Source: Comamonas odontotermitis
Lineage (GTDB): Bacteria; Pseudomonadota; Gammaproteobacteria; Burkholderiales; Burkholderiaceae_C
DNA length: 52,941 nucleotides
Assembly: GCF_014207855.1 (NCBI RefSeq)
Contig: NZ_JACHKZ010000027.1
Span: forward strand, 1-52,941
Reading direction: 5' to 3'
Shown in pieces: positions 22,681-34,590 of the stretch. The translations under genes and the position numbers were made by a program. The notes under the pieces are model-generated. The model saw nothing but the letters and a program-made list of their open reading frames with translations. It searched no databases and was not told the DNA's origin. How positions within the stretch are numbered: the stretch's first letter is position 1; each line of letters opens with the position of its first letter.

Positions 22681-23478
22681 GTGCAAAAACGTACATTGCT
22701 GCAATCGGTTCTGGCCCTGGCGCTGGCCGTGGGTGTTTCTGGCGCCGCTGTTGCTCAGGACAAGGAAATCAAGGTTGGCGTGACCGCCGGCCCGCACGCC
22801 CAGATCATGGAGCAGGTCAAGAAGATCGCCGAGAAGGATGGCCTCAAGATCAAGATCATCGAGTTCAGCGACTATGTACAGCCCAATGCAGCGCTGCAGT
22901 CGGGTGAGCTCGATGCCAACAGCTACCAGCACAAGCCTTACCTGGACGCCCAGATCAAGGACCGTGGCTACAAGTTTGCTGTGGCTGCCGATACGGTGAA
23001 TTTCCCGATCGGTATCTATTCCAAGAAAATCAAGAAGCTCGACGAGCTGAAGGAAGGCGCGCGTTTCGGCATTCCGAACGACCCGACCAACGGAGGCCGC
23101 GTGCTGCTGCTGTTGCAGGCCAATGGCTTGATCAAGCTCAAGGACAATGCAGGCCTGAAGGCCACGCCGCTGGACGTGGTGGCCAACCCCAAGAAGCTGA
23201 AGTTCGTGGAGCTGGATGCGGCCCAACTGCCTCGCTCGCTCGATGACCTGGATGCAGCGGCCATCAACACCAATTTCGCCATCTCGGCGGGCCTCAACCC
23301 CAAGACCGATTCCATCGTGCTGGAAAGCGCCAAGAACCCCTATGTAAACATTCTGGTGGTGCGTGAGGCCGACAAGAACCAGCCTTGGGTGGCCAAGCTT
23401 GTCAAGGCCTACCACAATGAAGAGATCCGCAAGTTCCTGGACGTGCAGTTCAAGGGCTCGGTGATGGCCGGTTTCTGA
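22681..23478 (+). CDS. metQ: Methionine ABC transporter substrate-binding protein MetQ (NlpA family)
   Basis: A 265-residue periplasmic protein with a GTG start. Residues 1-25 are a signal peptide ending AVAQ; there is no lipobox cysteine, unlike E. coli MetQ, which is a lipoprotein. The mature part shows the NlpA signature: KVGVTAGPHAQIMEQVKKIA, then IIEFSDYVQPNAALQSGELD with NSYQHKPYLD. It delivers methionine to MetNI. It is separated from metNI by the prophage and the DUF6817-like gene, so it must have its own promoter. The two-residue spacing AAAGG to GTG is acceptable. Confidence 0.9.
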   Translation: MQKRTLLQSVLALALAVGVSGAAVAQDKEIKVGVTAGPHAQIMEQVKKIAEKDGLKIKIIEFSDYVQPNAALQSGELDANSYQHKPYLDAQIKDRGYKFAVAADTVNFPIGIYSKKIKKLDELKEGARFGIPNDPTNGGRVLLLLQANGLIKLKDNAGLKATPLDVVANPKKLKFVELDAAQLPRSLDDLDAAAINTNFAISAGLNPKTDSIVLESAKNPYVNILVVREADKNQPWVAKLVKAYHNEEIRKFLDVQFKGSVMAGF

Positions 23479-23511
23479 ACGCAGGGCGTCTGCGTTCTGG
23501 GCGCCTCGGAG

Positions 23512-23538
23512 AAAAAGCCTCGCAGTGCGAGGCTTTTT
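23512..23538 (+). terminator. Terminator after metQ
   Basis: AAAAAGCCTCGC (23512-23523) pairs perfectly with GCGAGGCTTTTT (23527-23538) around a 3-base loop. It is symmetric enough to also stop the convergent PP2C gene. Confidence 0.92.
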
Positions 23539-23609
23539 GCTTATTCCTTGTTACTTTTCGCTGGCGGTGCCCACCGGCCGCTGCACGTGCCCGGACGCTG
23601 CGGCCCCCC

Positions 23610-24473
23610 TCAGGAGACGAGAGGCGAGGAGGAGCCCGGCGTCTGGTCTGCAGGCTTTACGCCTTTGCCGCTTTTGCTGGCGGAGCGGGGCTTGGTCGGC
23701 TTGTCTGGCTTATCTGAGGGAATGGATTCGATCTTGACAATGGCCAGCGACATATTGTCGCCCGTGCCTGTGGCACGCATCTGTGCGCGCTCGATCAGAA
23801 ACTGGCTGGCCTCGCGCGGCGACAGGAGCCGGGTGATCGACGAGAGTTCTTCGGGTGCAAAGTAGTGCCAGATCCCGTCGCTGCAGGCCATCAGCACATC
23901 GCCGTGCTTGAGCACGGGAATGCGGTGGTGGATGAGGGGCGGGTCTTCTGCCGTGCCCAGGCAGTTGAGCAAAATATTGGATTGGGGGTGGAAACGCGCT
24001 TCTTCCAGCGTCAACTCGCCCTGGTCCACCAGGGTCTGCACATAGGAATGGTCGCTCGTCTGGTACAGCAGCTGCCCATTGCGGAAGTGGTAAATGCGCG
24101 AGTCGCCCGCATGCACCCACATGCACGAGCCATTGGGCATGATGACGAAGGCTGCAATGGTGCTGTGCGGCTCTTGCTCGGCGGCAATGGCCACCAGGCG
24201 GATCAACAGATGGGCTTCGCGCACAATGCTGCCCAGCATGGCTTCGGGGCTGTCGGTTTCGGGGGCGAAACGCTCGAACACCTGCTTGGCCGTCATCATC
24301 ACCTGGTCGGCCGCTGCGCGCCCGCCGCTGCGCCCGCCCATGCCATCGGCCACAACGGCCAGCACGCAGCCTTTCACACGGTGGTGGGCCATTATCACCA
24401 CCTGATCCTGCTGGTAAGGGCGATCACCCTTGTGCAGGCCGGTGGCTGCGGACAAACGGAAACTGGTGCTCAT
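23610..24473 (-). CDS. PP2C-type serine/threonine protein phosphatase
   Basis: A 287-residue metal-dependent phosphatase that removes phosphate from serine and threonine. Motifs are QQD (about 21-23, a variant of the usual N-E-D), VADGMGGRSGG (about 41-51), HAGDSRIYHF (about 118), CSDGIWHYF (about 197) and TGDNMSLAIV (about 240). The last 40 residues are lysine-, serine- and proline-rich and look disordered. No kinase or secretion genes are nearby, so its substrate is unknown. Confidence 0.9.
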   Translation of the reverse strand: MSTSFRLSAATGLHKGDRPYQQDQVVIMAHHRVKGCVLAVVADGMGGRSGGRAAADQVMMTAKQVFERFAPETDSPEAMLGSIVREAHLLIRLVAIAAEQEPHSTIAAFVIMPNGSCMWVHAGDSRIYHFRNGQLLYQTSDHSYVQTLVDQGELTLEEARFHPQSNILLNCLGTAEDPPLIHHRIPVLKHGDVLMACSDGIWHYFAPEELSSITRLLSPREASQFLIERAQMRATGTGDNMSLAIVKIESIPSDKPDKPTKPRSASKSGKGVKPADQTPGSSSPLVS

Positions 24474-24655
24474 GCGAGGCGGATACTTTTTATGGAGTTG
24501 TCACCCATCATAGAACAGATTGCCGCGCAGACGGCCTCCAGGCCTGTGTTTACGGCCTTTGCAGGCCCTTAACTGATGTTTGCGCGCCATCTTTTGCGGG
24601 TCTGGGCCTTTTGCGCGGCCTACCCGTTGGCGCCACCGGCTAGACTTGCCTGCCC

Positions 24656-26875
24656 ATGTCCTTGCCACCAGCCACACCTTCGCCATCCGGCCCATTGATC
24701 GCGCCACCTGCACCGTTGCAACTGCGCGCGCAGCAGCAGCGCATGGTGGACGCCATCCTGTCTGCCTGGGAAGCCGGGGAGTCCATCGCCGTCGAGGCGC
24801 CTACAGGAACGGGCAAGACCTATGCCTACCTGATGGCCGCGCTCCGGCAAGGTGGGCGGTTTGTGGTGAGCACCGCCACACGGGCTTTGCAGGATCAGTT
24901 GGTGGACCGCGATCTTCCCGCGCTGCTGGGTCACCTGCAGATGCGCAGGCGCGTGGCGGTGCTCAAGGGGCGGGAGAACTACGTTTGCCTGCATGGCGTG
25001 GCGCAATCGCTGCAAACCCACCGGCCTGCCGATCAGCTGCAGGCACTGCAGCAGGTGGCACGCTGGGCCCAAGGCACGCGCAGCGGCGACCTGGCCGAGC
25101 TGGAAGACATGCGCGAGCTGCCCGCGCTGATGCCGCAGATCACAGCAAGCCACAGCGAGTGCCTGGGGCAGCGCTGTGCGCAGTTCACAGCCTGCTTTTC
25201 CAACCGCGCCAGGGCGCAGGCCGCGCAGGCTGATGTGCTGGTGATCAACCACCACCTGTACTTCAGCGAACTGCGCCACCGCCAGATGCTGGGCGCTGCC
25301 AACGGCTTTGTGCCTTTGGCCGATACCGTGGTGATGGACGAAGCACACCAGTTGCCTGCCATCGGCCTCAAGGTGCTGGCCAGGGGATTGAATGCGGCCG
25401 ATGTGCAGGATTTCGTGCAGGCCGTGGCCCGCCAGACACGCCTGCATGCGCGTGGCTTTGCGCCCTGGGATGCCTTGCTTGCGGCCTGCAGCCAGGCGCT
25501 CGCGCGGTGGGTGGCGACGAGCCAGGTCAGCAGTACCGCCTCCGGCCGCGCGGCGGAGTCAGAAAGCGCCGCCCGTGCTGAAAATACCGAAGCCTTGGTG
25601 TACCTGCACAATCGATTATCGGAAATGATAGCTGCCTTGCAAGGTGTGGCGGGCGGTGCAGCCAGCCTACAGCGTCTGGTAGAGCAGGGCAACAGTCTGC
25701 TTGCCATGTTGCGCCAGTGGGGCAGGCCGCCTGCTGCGGGCCTGGTGCGCTGGTGGGATGGCCCGAGCCTGCCGCACCAGCAGCACCTACCCCATGCAGG
25801 GCCAGCGCAGGCGCGAGCCCTGCGGCAGGGCTTTCGGGAATCCCCGCCGTGGCTGTGGCAGGCGCTGGCGGCTTTGCAGCCCGCTGTGTTGAACGCTACC
25901 TGGCTGGCCGCTTCGCCAGCGGTTGCGGAGAGCCAGTCCGGGGGAGCGCAGCCACGCCGCTGGCTGTTCACCTCTGCCACGCTGGGGCAGGACGACGCAC
26001 TGCAGTGGTTCACCAGCGCCATGGGCCTGCAAGGGCGCAGCTGTTCGGACGATGGGGCTGCGGCGGCGCCTCAATCCCAACAGGACCCGCAACAGATACA
26101 GCAACAGACTTCGCCGCAGGAGCAGCAAACACCACCCCAGGTGCGGTGTCTGCGCCTTGCGCATGCGCTCAATTGGGCAGCGCAGGCCGCGCTGGTCATT
26201 CCCCAGTCGCTGCCGCCAGCAGATGCACCGGCACCCGAGCGTGCGCAGGCATTGGCAGCGTGGCTGAGGGAGCCGGTCACTCAGCTGGGCGGCCGCTGCA
26301 TGGTGCTCTGTACATCCACCGCAGCCATGCAGGCGCTGGCGGAGGCGCTGCGCCAGGCACTGAGCGCTGCCCCCATCGATGTGCAGATGCAGGGCGAGGC
26401 CCCCAAGCGCCATCTGCTGGCCGGCATGCGTGGCGCGACCGGCCAGGGGCGACGCGGGCAGGTGCTGGTGGGCACCATGGCGCTGTGGGAGGGGGTGGAC
26501 CTTCCGGGTGATGCGCTGCAACTGCTGGTGATTGACAAGCTGCCGTTTCCGCCCCGCCACGACGCATTGCACGCTGCGCGCGCAGCGGCCTTGCAAGATC
26601 GGGGGGAAGACGGTTTTCTGGCCTACACCCTGCCGCAGACCGCCATGCAGCTGCGCCAGGGCGTAGGGCGCCTGCTGCGCTCGTTTGGTGACCGTGGCCT
26701 GGTGGTGGTTGCCGACGCGCGCCTGGCTACCCGCAGTTATGGCGCCAGCCTGCTGGCCGCGTTGCCGCCGATGCCGCAACTGCCTGAAGAAGAGGTTGCG
26801 CAGTACCTGGCCTCTGTTCGCGGCACAGCAGCAGAGGCTGGGGCCTCACCAGATATTCCTCATGAAAAAAGCTGA
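24656..26875 (+). CDS. DinG/YoaA-type ATP-dependent DNA helicase (XPD-like)
   Basis: A 739-residue superfamily-2 helicase. It has Walker A EAPTGTGKTYAY (about 46-57), the DEAH box VVMDEAHQLP (about 223-232), the C-terminal motif VGTMALWEGVDLPG (about 602-615) and QGVGRLLRS (about 665). Four cysteines (in ENYVCLHG and ECLGQRCAQFTAC) form the probable iron-sulfur cluster typical of this family. YoaA works with HolC in repair of stalled forks, and holC is elsewhere in this window. A glutamine-rich insertion lies about residues 475-500. The stop lies inside the terminator shared with bamD. Confidence 0.88.
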   Translation: MSLPPATPSPSGPLIAPPAPLQLRAQQQRMVDAILSAWEAGESIAVEAPTGTGKTYAYLMAALRQGGRFVVSTATRALQDQLVDRDLPALLGHLQMRRRVAVLKGRENYVCLHGVAQSLQTHRPADQLQALQQVARWAQGTRSGDLAELEDMRELPALMPQITASHSECLGQRCAQFTACFSNRARAQAAQADVLVINHHLYFSELRHRQMLGAANGFVPLADTVVMDEAHQLPAIGLKVLARGLNAADVQDFVQAVARQTRLHARGFAPWDALLAACSQALARWVATSQVSSTASGRAAESESAARAENTEALVYLHNRLSEMIAALQGVAGGAASLQRLVEQGNSLLAMLRQWGRPPAAGLVRWWDGPSLPHQQHLPHAGPAQARALRQGFRESPPWLWQALAALQPAVLNATWLAASPAVAESQSGGAQPRRWLFTSATLGQDDALQWFTSAMGLQGRSCSDDGAAAAPQSQQDPQQIQQQTSPQEQQTPPQVRCLRLAHALNWAAQAALVIPQSLPPADAPAPERAQALAAWLREPVTQLGGRCMVLCTSTAAMQALAEALRQALSAAPIDVQMQGEAPKRHLLAGMRGATGQGRRGQVLVGTMALWEGVDLPGDALQLLVIDKLPFPPRHDALHAARAAALQDRGEDGFLAYTLPQTAMQLRQGVGRLLRSFGDRGLVVVADARLATRSYGASLLAALPPMPQLPEEEVAQYLASVRGTAAEAGASPDIPHEKS

Positions 26876-26904
26876 AAGCGCCCAATTAATGGGCGCTCTC
26901 AGCT
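26865..26904 (-). terminator. Bidirectional terminator between the helicase gene and bamD
   Basis: AGCTGAAAGCGCCC (26870-26883) pairs with GGGCGCTCTCAGCT (26891-26904) with one mismatch. Six A bases at 26865-26870 give the T-tract for the minus strand, making it the terminator of bamD. Confidence 0.85.
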
Positions 26905-26952
26905 ATTGATTGAGGAGCTTCGGAGCGCGTCAGCCGCCCCTGCGGCAACGGA

Positions 26953-27780
26953 TTACCAGAGCTTCCACCAGGGCTTGTCTTCTCTGCGGAAGCCCTTGCT
27001 GAGCAAGGTGGTGTTCGGGTAGCTGGCTTCCAGCACGCGCTTGGCATCGGCTGCCATGTCGTTCATGTTCAGGCGCTCGTACGACAGCATCATGATGTAG
27101 AGCGCATCTTCCTGAGCAGGCACTTCCTTGTACTCGCTGATCGCGTTCTGTGCGCGGTTGATGGCAGCGACATAGGCGCCGCGCTCGTAGTAGTAGCGTG
27201 CCACATGCACCTCGTACTGCGCCAGCGAGTTGACGATGTAGCGCATGCGCTTTTCGGCGTCCGGGGTGTACTTGGATTCAGGGAAACGCGTCACCAGCTC
27301 GCGGAAAGCCTCGAACGAATCCTTGGCCGCCTTCTGGTCGCGCTCGGACAGATCCTGCTTGGCCACCCAGGAGAACAGACCCAGGTTTTCATTGAAATTG
27401 ACCAGCCCCTTCAGGTAGAGCGCGTAATCCACGCCTTCACTGGCAGGGTGTAGCTTGATGAAGCGGTCCAGCGTGCCGATGGCCTGGGCTTTTTCACCAC
27501 TCTTGTACTGGGAGTAGGCCTTTTCAAGCTGGGCCTGCTGGGCCAGTGGCGTGCCAGCGGCGCGGCCTTCGAGCTTTTCGTACAGCGGAACGGCCTTGTC
27601 GAACGAGCCGGTCGAGGCCTCGTCGCGGGCTTCCGAATAAATCTTGTTGGGGCTCCAGCCTGCTGTTGGATCCACCTCGGTTGTGGAGCAGCCTGCCAGC
27701 AGCATGGCGGTTGCTACGGAAGCGATAGCGGTAACCTGAGATGTACGTTGCGCAAACAGCATTTTTGGCATCAATTCCAT
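26953..27780 (-). CDS. bamD: Outer-membrane assembly lipoprotein BamD
   Basis: A protein of about 275 residues, an essential part of the BAM complex that folds beta-barrels into the outer membrane. The signal and lipobox are AMLLAGC, with the cysteine about residue 31, followed by a TPR-type domain (DRFIKLHPASEGVDYALYLK, RYYYERGAYVAAINRAQNAI) as in the family. ATG codons at 27780, 27771 and 27762 are all possible starts; all keep a signal peptide, and none has a convincing ribosome site. It diverges from dnaE. Confidence 0.92.
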   Translation of the reverse strand: MELMPKMLFAQRTSQVTAIASVATAMLLAGCSTTEVDPTAGWSPNKIYSEARDEASTGSFDKAVPLYEKLEGRAAGTPLAQQAQLEKAYSQYKSGEKAQAIGTLDRFIKLHPASEGVDYALYLKGLVNFNENLGLFSWVAKQDLSERDQKAAKDSFEAFRELVTRFPESKYTPDAEKRMRYIVNSLAQYEVHVARYYYERGAYVAAINRAQNAISEYKEVPAQEDALYIMMLSYERLNMNDMAADAKRVLEASYPNTTLLSKGFRREDKPWWKLW

Positions 27781-27990
27781 GGATGGAAAGCGGGAAAAAC
27801 CGCGCGGCGGCGATCGTCCGCCTGCGCAGCAGGGCTGCACCTGTCGCGCCCTGTATCCGGCCCATTGTAATAGGCTGCGCAAGCCAATCGGGCAGGCAAG
27901 GGTTGCGAGGGGTTGTTGTGTGTAACAGCGGCTGGGGGTTGCGGGTTGTTTGCCGGGCAGGGGGCCCAAGCTTTCCTACAATGCAGGGAT

Positions 27991-30900
27991 ATGTTCGTAC
28001 ACCTTCGCATCCATTCCGAGTTCTCGATCATCGACAGCACCAACCGCATTGGGGATCTGGTGAAGTTCGCCGCCAATGACGGGCAACCGGCGATGGCGCT
28101 GACCGACCTTAACAGCCTGTTTGGCGCCATCAAGTTCTACAAGGCGGGGCGGGGCGCGGGCGTCAAGCCGCTGCTGGGGGCCGAGCTGGTGATGGAGGCC
28201 GAGGTGTCGGGCGGGCCGCTGTCGCGCATCATCGTGCTGATCCAGAACCAGCAGGGGTATCTGAACCTGTCCGAGATTCTGGCGCGTGTGTGGATGGCCG
28301 ATACCGTCAAGGCGCAGCCGCAGTGCACCTGGGCCTGGCTGGAGGAGCTCTCGGCGGGGCTGATCGTGCTCTCGGGGGCGCAGGCCGGCCCGGTAGGCCA
28401 GGCCCTGCTGCGCGGTGACGAAATGGCGGCGCGCAGCAGCGCGTTGCGCCTGGCAAGCCTGTTTCCGCACCGTTTTTACATCGAACTGCAGCGCGCAGGC
28501 CGCTCGGACGATGAAACCCATGTGAGCGCCGCGGTGGCGCTCGCTGCCAACCTGAAGCTGCCGGTGGTGGCCACCCACCCGGTGCAGTTTGGCAAGCCAT
28601 CGGATTTCGAGGCGCACGAGGCGCGCGTCTGTATTGCCGAGGGCGAGACGCTGGGCAACAAAAAACGCATCAAGCGCTTCACGCAGGACCAGTACCTGAA
28701 ATCCGCTGCCGAGATGGAGGCGCTGTTTGCCGATGTGCCCAGCGCCATTGCCAACACTGCCGAAATTGCCCGCCGCTGCAGCGTTACCCTGCAGCTGGGC
28801 AAGTACTTTCTGCCGGATTTCCCCACGCCCAATGGCATGCCGATTGACGACTACTTCCGCCAGGCGTCGTTCGACGGGCTGGAAGACCGCCTCAAGCTCC
28901 TCTTTCCGGACGCAGCAAAGCGCGAGGCCGAGCGGCCCAAATATGTGGAGCGGCTGGAGTTCGAGCTGGGCATCATTTTGAAGATGGGTTTTCCCGGCTA
29001 CTTCCTGATCGTGGCGGACTTCATCAACTGGGCCAAGCAAAATGGCTGCCCGGTGGGGCCGGGCCGGGGGTCGGGCGCGGGCTCGCTCGTTGCCTACGTG
29101 CTCAAGATCACCGATCTCGACCCGATCCACTACAACCTGCTGTTCGAGCGCTTCCTGAACCCGGAGCGCGTATCCATGCCCGACTTTGACGTCGACTTCT
29201 GCCAGGCCAACCGCGACCGGGTGATCGATTATGTGAAAGACCTGTACGGCCGCAATGCCGTCAGCCAGATCGCCACCTTCGGCACCATGGCCGCGCGCGC
29301 GGCCATCCGCGACGTGGGCCGTGTCATGGACATGAGCTACACCTTCTGCGACGGCATCTCCAAGCTCATCCCCAACAAGCCGGGCCTGCACGTCACGCTC
29401 AAATACCCGCCCAACCCGCCCAAGGAAGGCGACAAGTACACCTACGCGATCAAGGAAGAGCCCATCCTTGCCGAGCGCATCGAGAAAGAGGAAGACGTCA
29501 AGACCCTGATCGAGATGGCGCAAAAGCTCGAAGGCATGACGCGGAACATCGGCATGCACGCGGGCGGCGTGGTGATTGCCCCGGGCAAGCTGACCGATTT
29601 CTGCCCGCTCTACCAGCAGCCGGGCAGTACCTCGGCCGTGGCCATGTACGACAAGGACGATGTGGAGGCGGTGGGCCTCGTCAAGTTCGACTTTCTGGGC
29701 CTGGCCACGCTCACCATCCTGGAGATTGCCCGCGAATTCATCATGAAGCGCCACAAGGGCCAGGAAAACTTCGCCTTCGAGAACATTCCGCTCGACGACG
29801 CCAAAACCTACCAACTGTTCTCTGCCGGCAAGACCGAGGCCGTGTTCCAGTTTGAATCGCGCGGCATGCAGCAGATGCTCAAGGAGGCCAAGCCCAGCCG
29901 CCTGGAGGACTTGATTGCGCTCAACGCGCTCTACCGCCCCGGCCCGATGGACCTGATTCCCAGCTTTGTGGCCCGAAAGCACGGCAAGGAAGTGGTGGAG
30001 TATCCGCACCCGCTGGTCGAGAAAGTGCTCTCCGAGACCTACGGCATCATGGTCTACCAGGAGCAGGTGATGCAGACCGCCCAGGTGCTGGGCGGCTACA
30101 GCCTGGGCGGCGCCGACCTGCTGCGCCGCGCCATGGGCAAGAAGAAGGTGGAGGAGATGGTCATGCACCGCGCCACCTTCCGCGAAGGCGCGGCCAAGAT
30201 CGGCATCGACGAAGCCAAAGCCGACGAAGTGTTCGACCTGATGGAGAAGTTCGCCGGCTACGGCTTCAACAAGTCGCACGCGGCAGCCTATTCGCTCCTG
30301 GCTTATCACACCGGCTGGCTCAAGGTGCATTACACGGCAGAGTTCTACTGCGGCAACATGACCGTGGAAATGGACAACACCGACAAGCTCAAGGTGCTGT
30401 ATGAAGATGCGCTCAAGATGGGCGTGAGCTTCGAGATGCCCGATGTGAACCGGGGCCACCATCGTTTCGAGCCGGTGACCGACAAGGTGATCCGCTATGG
30501 CCTGGGCGCCATCAAGGGCACGGGCCAGGCCGCCATCGAAGCCATTGTGGCGGCACGCGAAGGTGTGGGCACCGGCCCCCAGGGCGACACCAAGGGCCCG
30601 TTCAAGAGCCTGTTCGATTTCTGCCTGCGCGTGGACCGCAGCAAGCTCAACAAGCGCACGGTGGAAGCCCTGATCAAGGGCGGCGCCTTCGACAGCATCA
30701 ACCTCAACCGGCGCGCGCTGCTCGAATCGATCGACGTGGCGTTTGAATTTGCCTCCACCACCCATGCCAATGCCAACCAGGGTGGGCTGTTCGACATGAT
30801 GGGCGACGACGCGCTGGGCTCCAGCACCCAGGAGCCGCCGCTGGCCGATGTGCTGCCCTGGGGCATCAAGGAGCGGCTGGTGCAGGAGAAGACCGCCGTC

Positions 30901-31536
30901 GGCTTCTACCTCTCGGGCCATCTGTTTGACGAGGTGGAGCTGGAAGTGCGCCAGTTCGTGCGCACGCCCATTGCCAACCTTAAGGACAGCCGCGAGACGC
31001 AGACCGTGGCGGGCATCGTGAGCGAGATGCGCATCATCAACGGCCAGCGCGGCAAGCTGGTGCTGTTCAAGGTGGACGACAAATCCGGTGTCATCGAGGC
31101 CTCGGTGGACGAGGCCACCTGGCTGCGCCACAAGGAACTGCTCAAGGACGATGAATTCGTCATCCTCAGCGGCCGCGTGGGGCTGGACCATTTCAGCGGC
31201 GGGCTGCGCGCCAAGGCGCAGCACATCTGGGGCCTGGCCGAAGCGCGGGCGCGTTTTGGCCGCTACCTGCTGGTCAACACCGACCGCCACCAGCCCGATG
31301 TTGCGCGTTTGATTCAGGAGTTTCCCGCAGTCGAGGAGCATACCGAAGAGGGCGTGCTGCGCCATGGCCTCAAAATCCGGCTGGGGGTGGTCTGCCAATG
31401 GGATGGCACCAAGGCCGGTGTGGAGCTCAATCTGGGCGACGCGGCGCGCTTCTTCCCCAGTGACCAGGCCATGGCTGCCTGGTCGCAGGAGGCGGGCCAC
31501 GAAGCTATCAGGATTGTTTACGAAAGCCTGGCCTGA
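27991..31536 (+). CDS. dnaE: DNA polymerase III subunit alpha
   Basis: A 1181-residue replicative polymerase. The N-terminal PHP domain starts FVHLRIHSEFSIIDST. The polymerase active site is PDFDVDF (about residues 396-402). The helix-hairpin-helix, beta-clamp-binding and OB-fold parts follow (TVAGIVSEMRIINGQRGKL about 1005). The length fits the family. The ATG at 27991 gives the conserved start. It diverges from bamD over 210 bases. Confidence 0.96.
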   Translation: MFVHLRIHSEFSIIDSTNRIGDLVKFAANDGQPAMALTDLNSLFGAIKFYKAGRGAGVKPLLGAELVMEAEVSGGPLSRIIVLIQNQQGYLNLSEILARVWMADTVKAQPQCTWAWLEELSAGLIVLSGAQAGPVGQALLRGDEMAARSSALRLASLFPHRFYIELQRAGRSDDETHVSAAVALAANLKLPVVATHPVQFGKPSDFEAHEARVCIAEGETLGNKKRIKRFTQDQYLKSAAEMEALFADVPSAIANTAEIARRCSVTLQLGKYFLPDFPTPNGMPIDDYFRQASFDGLEDRLKLLFPDAAKREAERPKYVERLEFELGIILKMGFPGYFLIVADFINWAKQNGCPVGPGRGSGAGSLVAYVLKITDLDPIHYNLLFERFLNPERVSMPDFDVDFCQANRDRVIDYVKDLYGRNAVSQIATFGTMAARAAIRDVGRVMDMSYTFCDGISKLIPNKPGLHVTLKYPPNPPKEGDKYTYAIKEEPILAERIEKEEDVKTLIEMAQKLEGMTRNIGMHAGGVVIAPGKLTDFCPLYQQPGSTSAVAMYDKDDVEAVGLVKFDFLGLATLTILEIAREFIMKRHKGQENFAFENIPLDDAKTYQLFSAGKTEAVFQFESRGMQQMLKEAKPSRLEDLIALNALYRPGPMDLIPSFVARKHGKEVVEYPHPLVEKVLSETYGIMVYQEQVMQTAQVLGGYSLGGADLLRRAMGKKKVEEMVMHRATFREGAAKIGIDEAKADEVFDLMEKFAGYGFNKSHAAAYSLLAYHTGWLKVHYTAEFYCGNMTVEMDNTDKLKVLYEDALKMGVSFEMPDVNRGHHRFEPVTDKVIRYGLGAIKGTGQAAIEAIVAAREGVGTGPQGDTKGPFKSLFDFCLRVDRSKLNKRTVEALIKGGAFDSINLNRRALLESIDVAFEFASTTHANANQGGLFDMMGDDALGSSTQEPPLADVLPWGIKERLVQEKTAVGFYLSGHLFDEVELEVRQFVRTPIANLKDSRETQTVAGIVSEMRIINGQRGKLVLFKVDDKSGVIEASVDEATWLRHKELLKDDEFVILSGRVGLDHFSGGLRAKAQHIWGLAEARARFGRYLLVNTDRHQPDVARLIQEFPAVEEHTEEGVLRHGLKIRLGVVCQWDGTKAGVELNLGDAARFFPSDQAMAAWSQEAGHEAIRIVYESLA

Positions 31537-31591
31537 GAAGAATAGCTTTGGTGATGCAAGAGCGCTGCCGCTGGGTGGCGCAGAACCTGGG

Positions 31592-31619
31592 ATTGAAGTT
31601 CATAAAAGCATCACCATCT
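31592..31619 (+). promoter_or_regulatory. Candidate heat-shock (sigma-32) promoter for clpS-clpA
   Basis: ATTGAAG (31592-31598), a 13-base spacer, then CACCATCT (31612-31619). The E. coli sigma-32 consensus is CTTGAAA, 11-16 bases, CCCCATNT; the -10 differs at one position and the -35 at two. It lies 29 bases before the first clpS start codon, and clpS and clpA encode a protease adaptor and unfoldase. Confidence 0.45.
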
Positions 31620-31648
31620 TTGCCGATGTGGAAATTTAGCCTTATAGA

Positions 31649-32020
31649 ATGATCTCGATGGCCACGAAACCTGTTGTTCCCCCCAAGCCGAACCTGCCTG
31701 TCGCGCCCAAAACACCGGATGACGGTGGCGCGCTGGTGGTCGAGCGCACTACGCAGCGGGTTGAGCCCCCCAGGATGTACCAGGTCGTCATGCTCAATGA
31801 CGATTTCACCCCCATGGAATTCGTGATCGAGGTGTTGCAGCACTTCTTTGGCAAAAGCCGGGAGGCCGCCACCCAGATCATGCTCAAGATTCACCTGGAT
31901 GGAAAAGGAGTGTGCGGCGTGTATTCCCATGAAATTGCCGAGACCAAGGTTGCACTGGTGATGGATGCGGCGCATGGCGCAGGGCATCCGCTGCAGGCCG
32001 TCACCGAGCCTGTTGAATAA
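31649..32020 (+). CDS. clpS: ATP-dependent Clp protease adaptor ClpS
   Basis: A protein of about 120 residues that binds N-degron substrates and passes them to ClpAP. The core [20 protein letters not shown] (about residues 43-62) and [13 protein letters not shown] match the family. The start may be at 31649 or at the ATG at 31658 (MATKPVV), and the N-terminal tail is disordered as usual. clpA follows 63 bases later. Confidence 0.95.
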   Translation: MISMATKPVVPPKPNLPVAPKTPDDGGALVVERTTQRVEPPRMYQVVMLNDDFTPMEFVIEVLQHFFGKSREAATQIMLKIHLDGKGVCGVYSHEIAETKVALVMDAAHGAGHPLQAVTEPVE

Positions 32021-32083
32021 CGCAATTGGATCCTCATCTAGAAGCAAGTTGAGTGTATTTGGCAAGCAAATAAGGAGTTTCAA

Positions 32084-34426
<2,343 letters not shown>

Positions 34427-34444
34427 AGCCGTGGCATCTGAGCC

Positions 34445-34480
34445 AAAAGCCGCATACCCCTGGGTGTGCGGCTTTTTTTT
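34445..34480 (+). terminator. Terminator after clpA
   Basis: AAAAGCCGCATACCC pairs with GGGTGTGCGGCTTTT, with one G-T pair and a 2-base loop, and runs into eight T bases. Confidence 0.92.
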
Positions 34481-34590
34481 CGCCTGCGCAGCTCCTGGCT
34501 CGGGGGGCGTGATGGAAGACACGGCAATCACATGGAGACCGGCTACACTTGCCCCGGGTATCGCAGCCTGACAGATAGGAGATTTCGCCG

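Noticed and set aside
27976..31500. A 1174-codon open frame on the minus strand opposite dnaE, and similar long frames opposite clpA (31508-34531) and tex (50090-52576)
   Set aside because: They lie wholly antisense to clear core genes in GC-rich DNA, where codon bias keeps the complementary frames open. The translations are histidine-, alanine- and glycine-rich and match no family.
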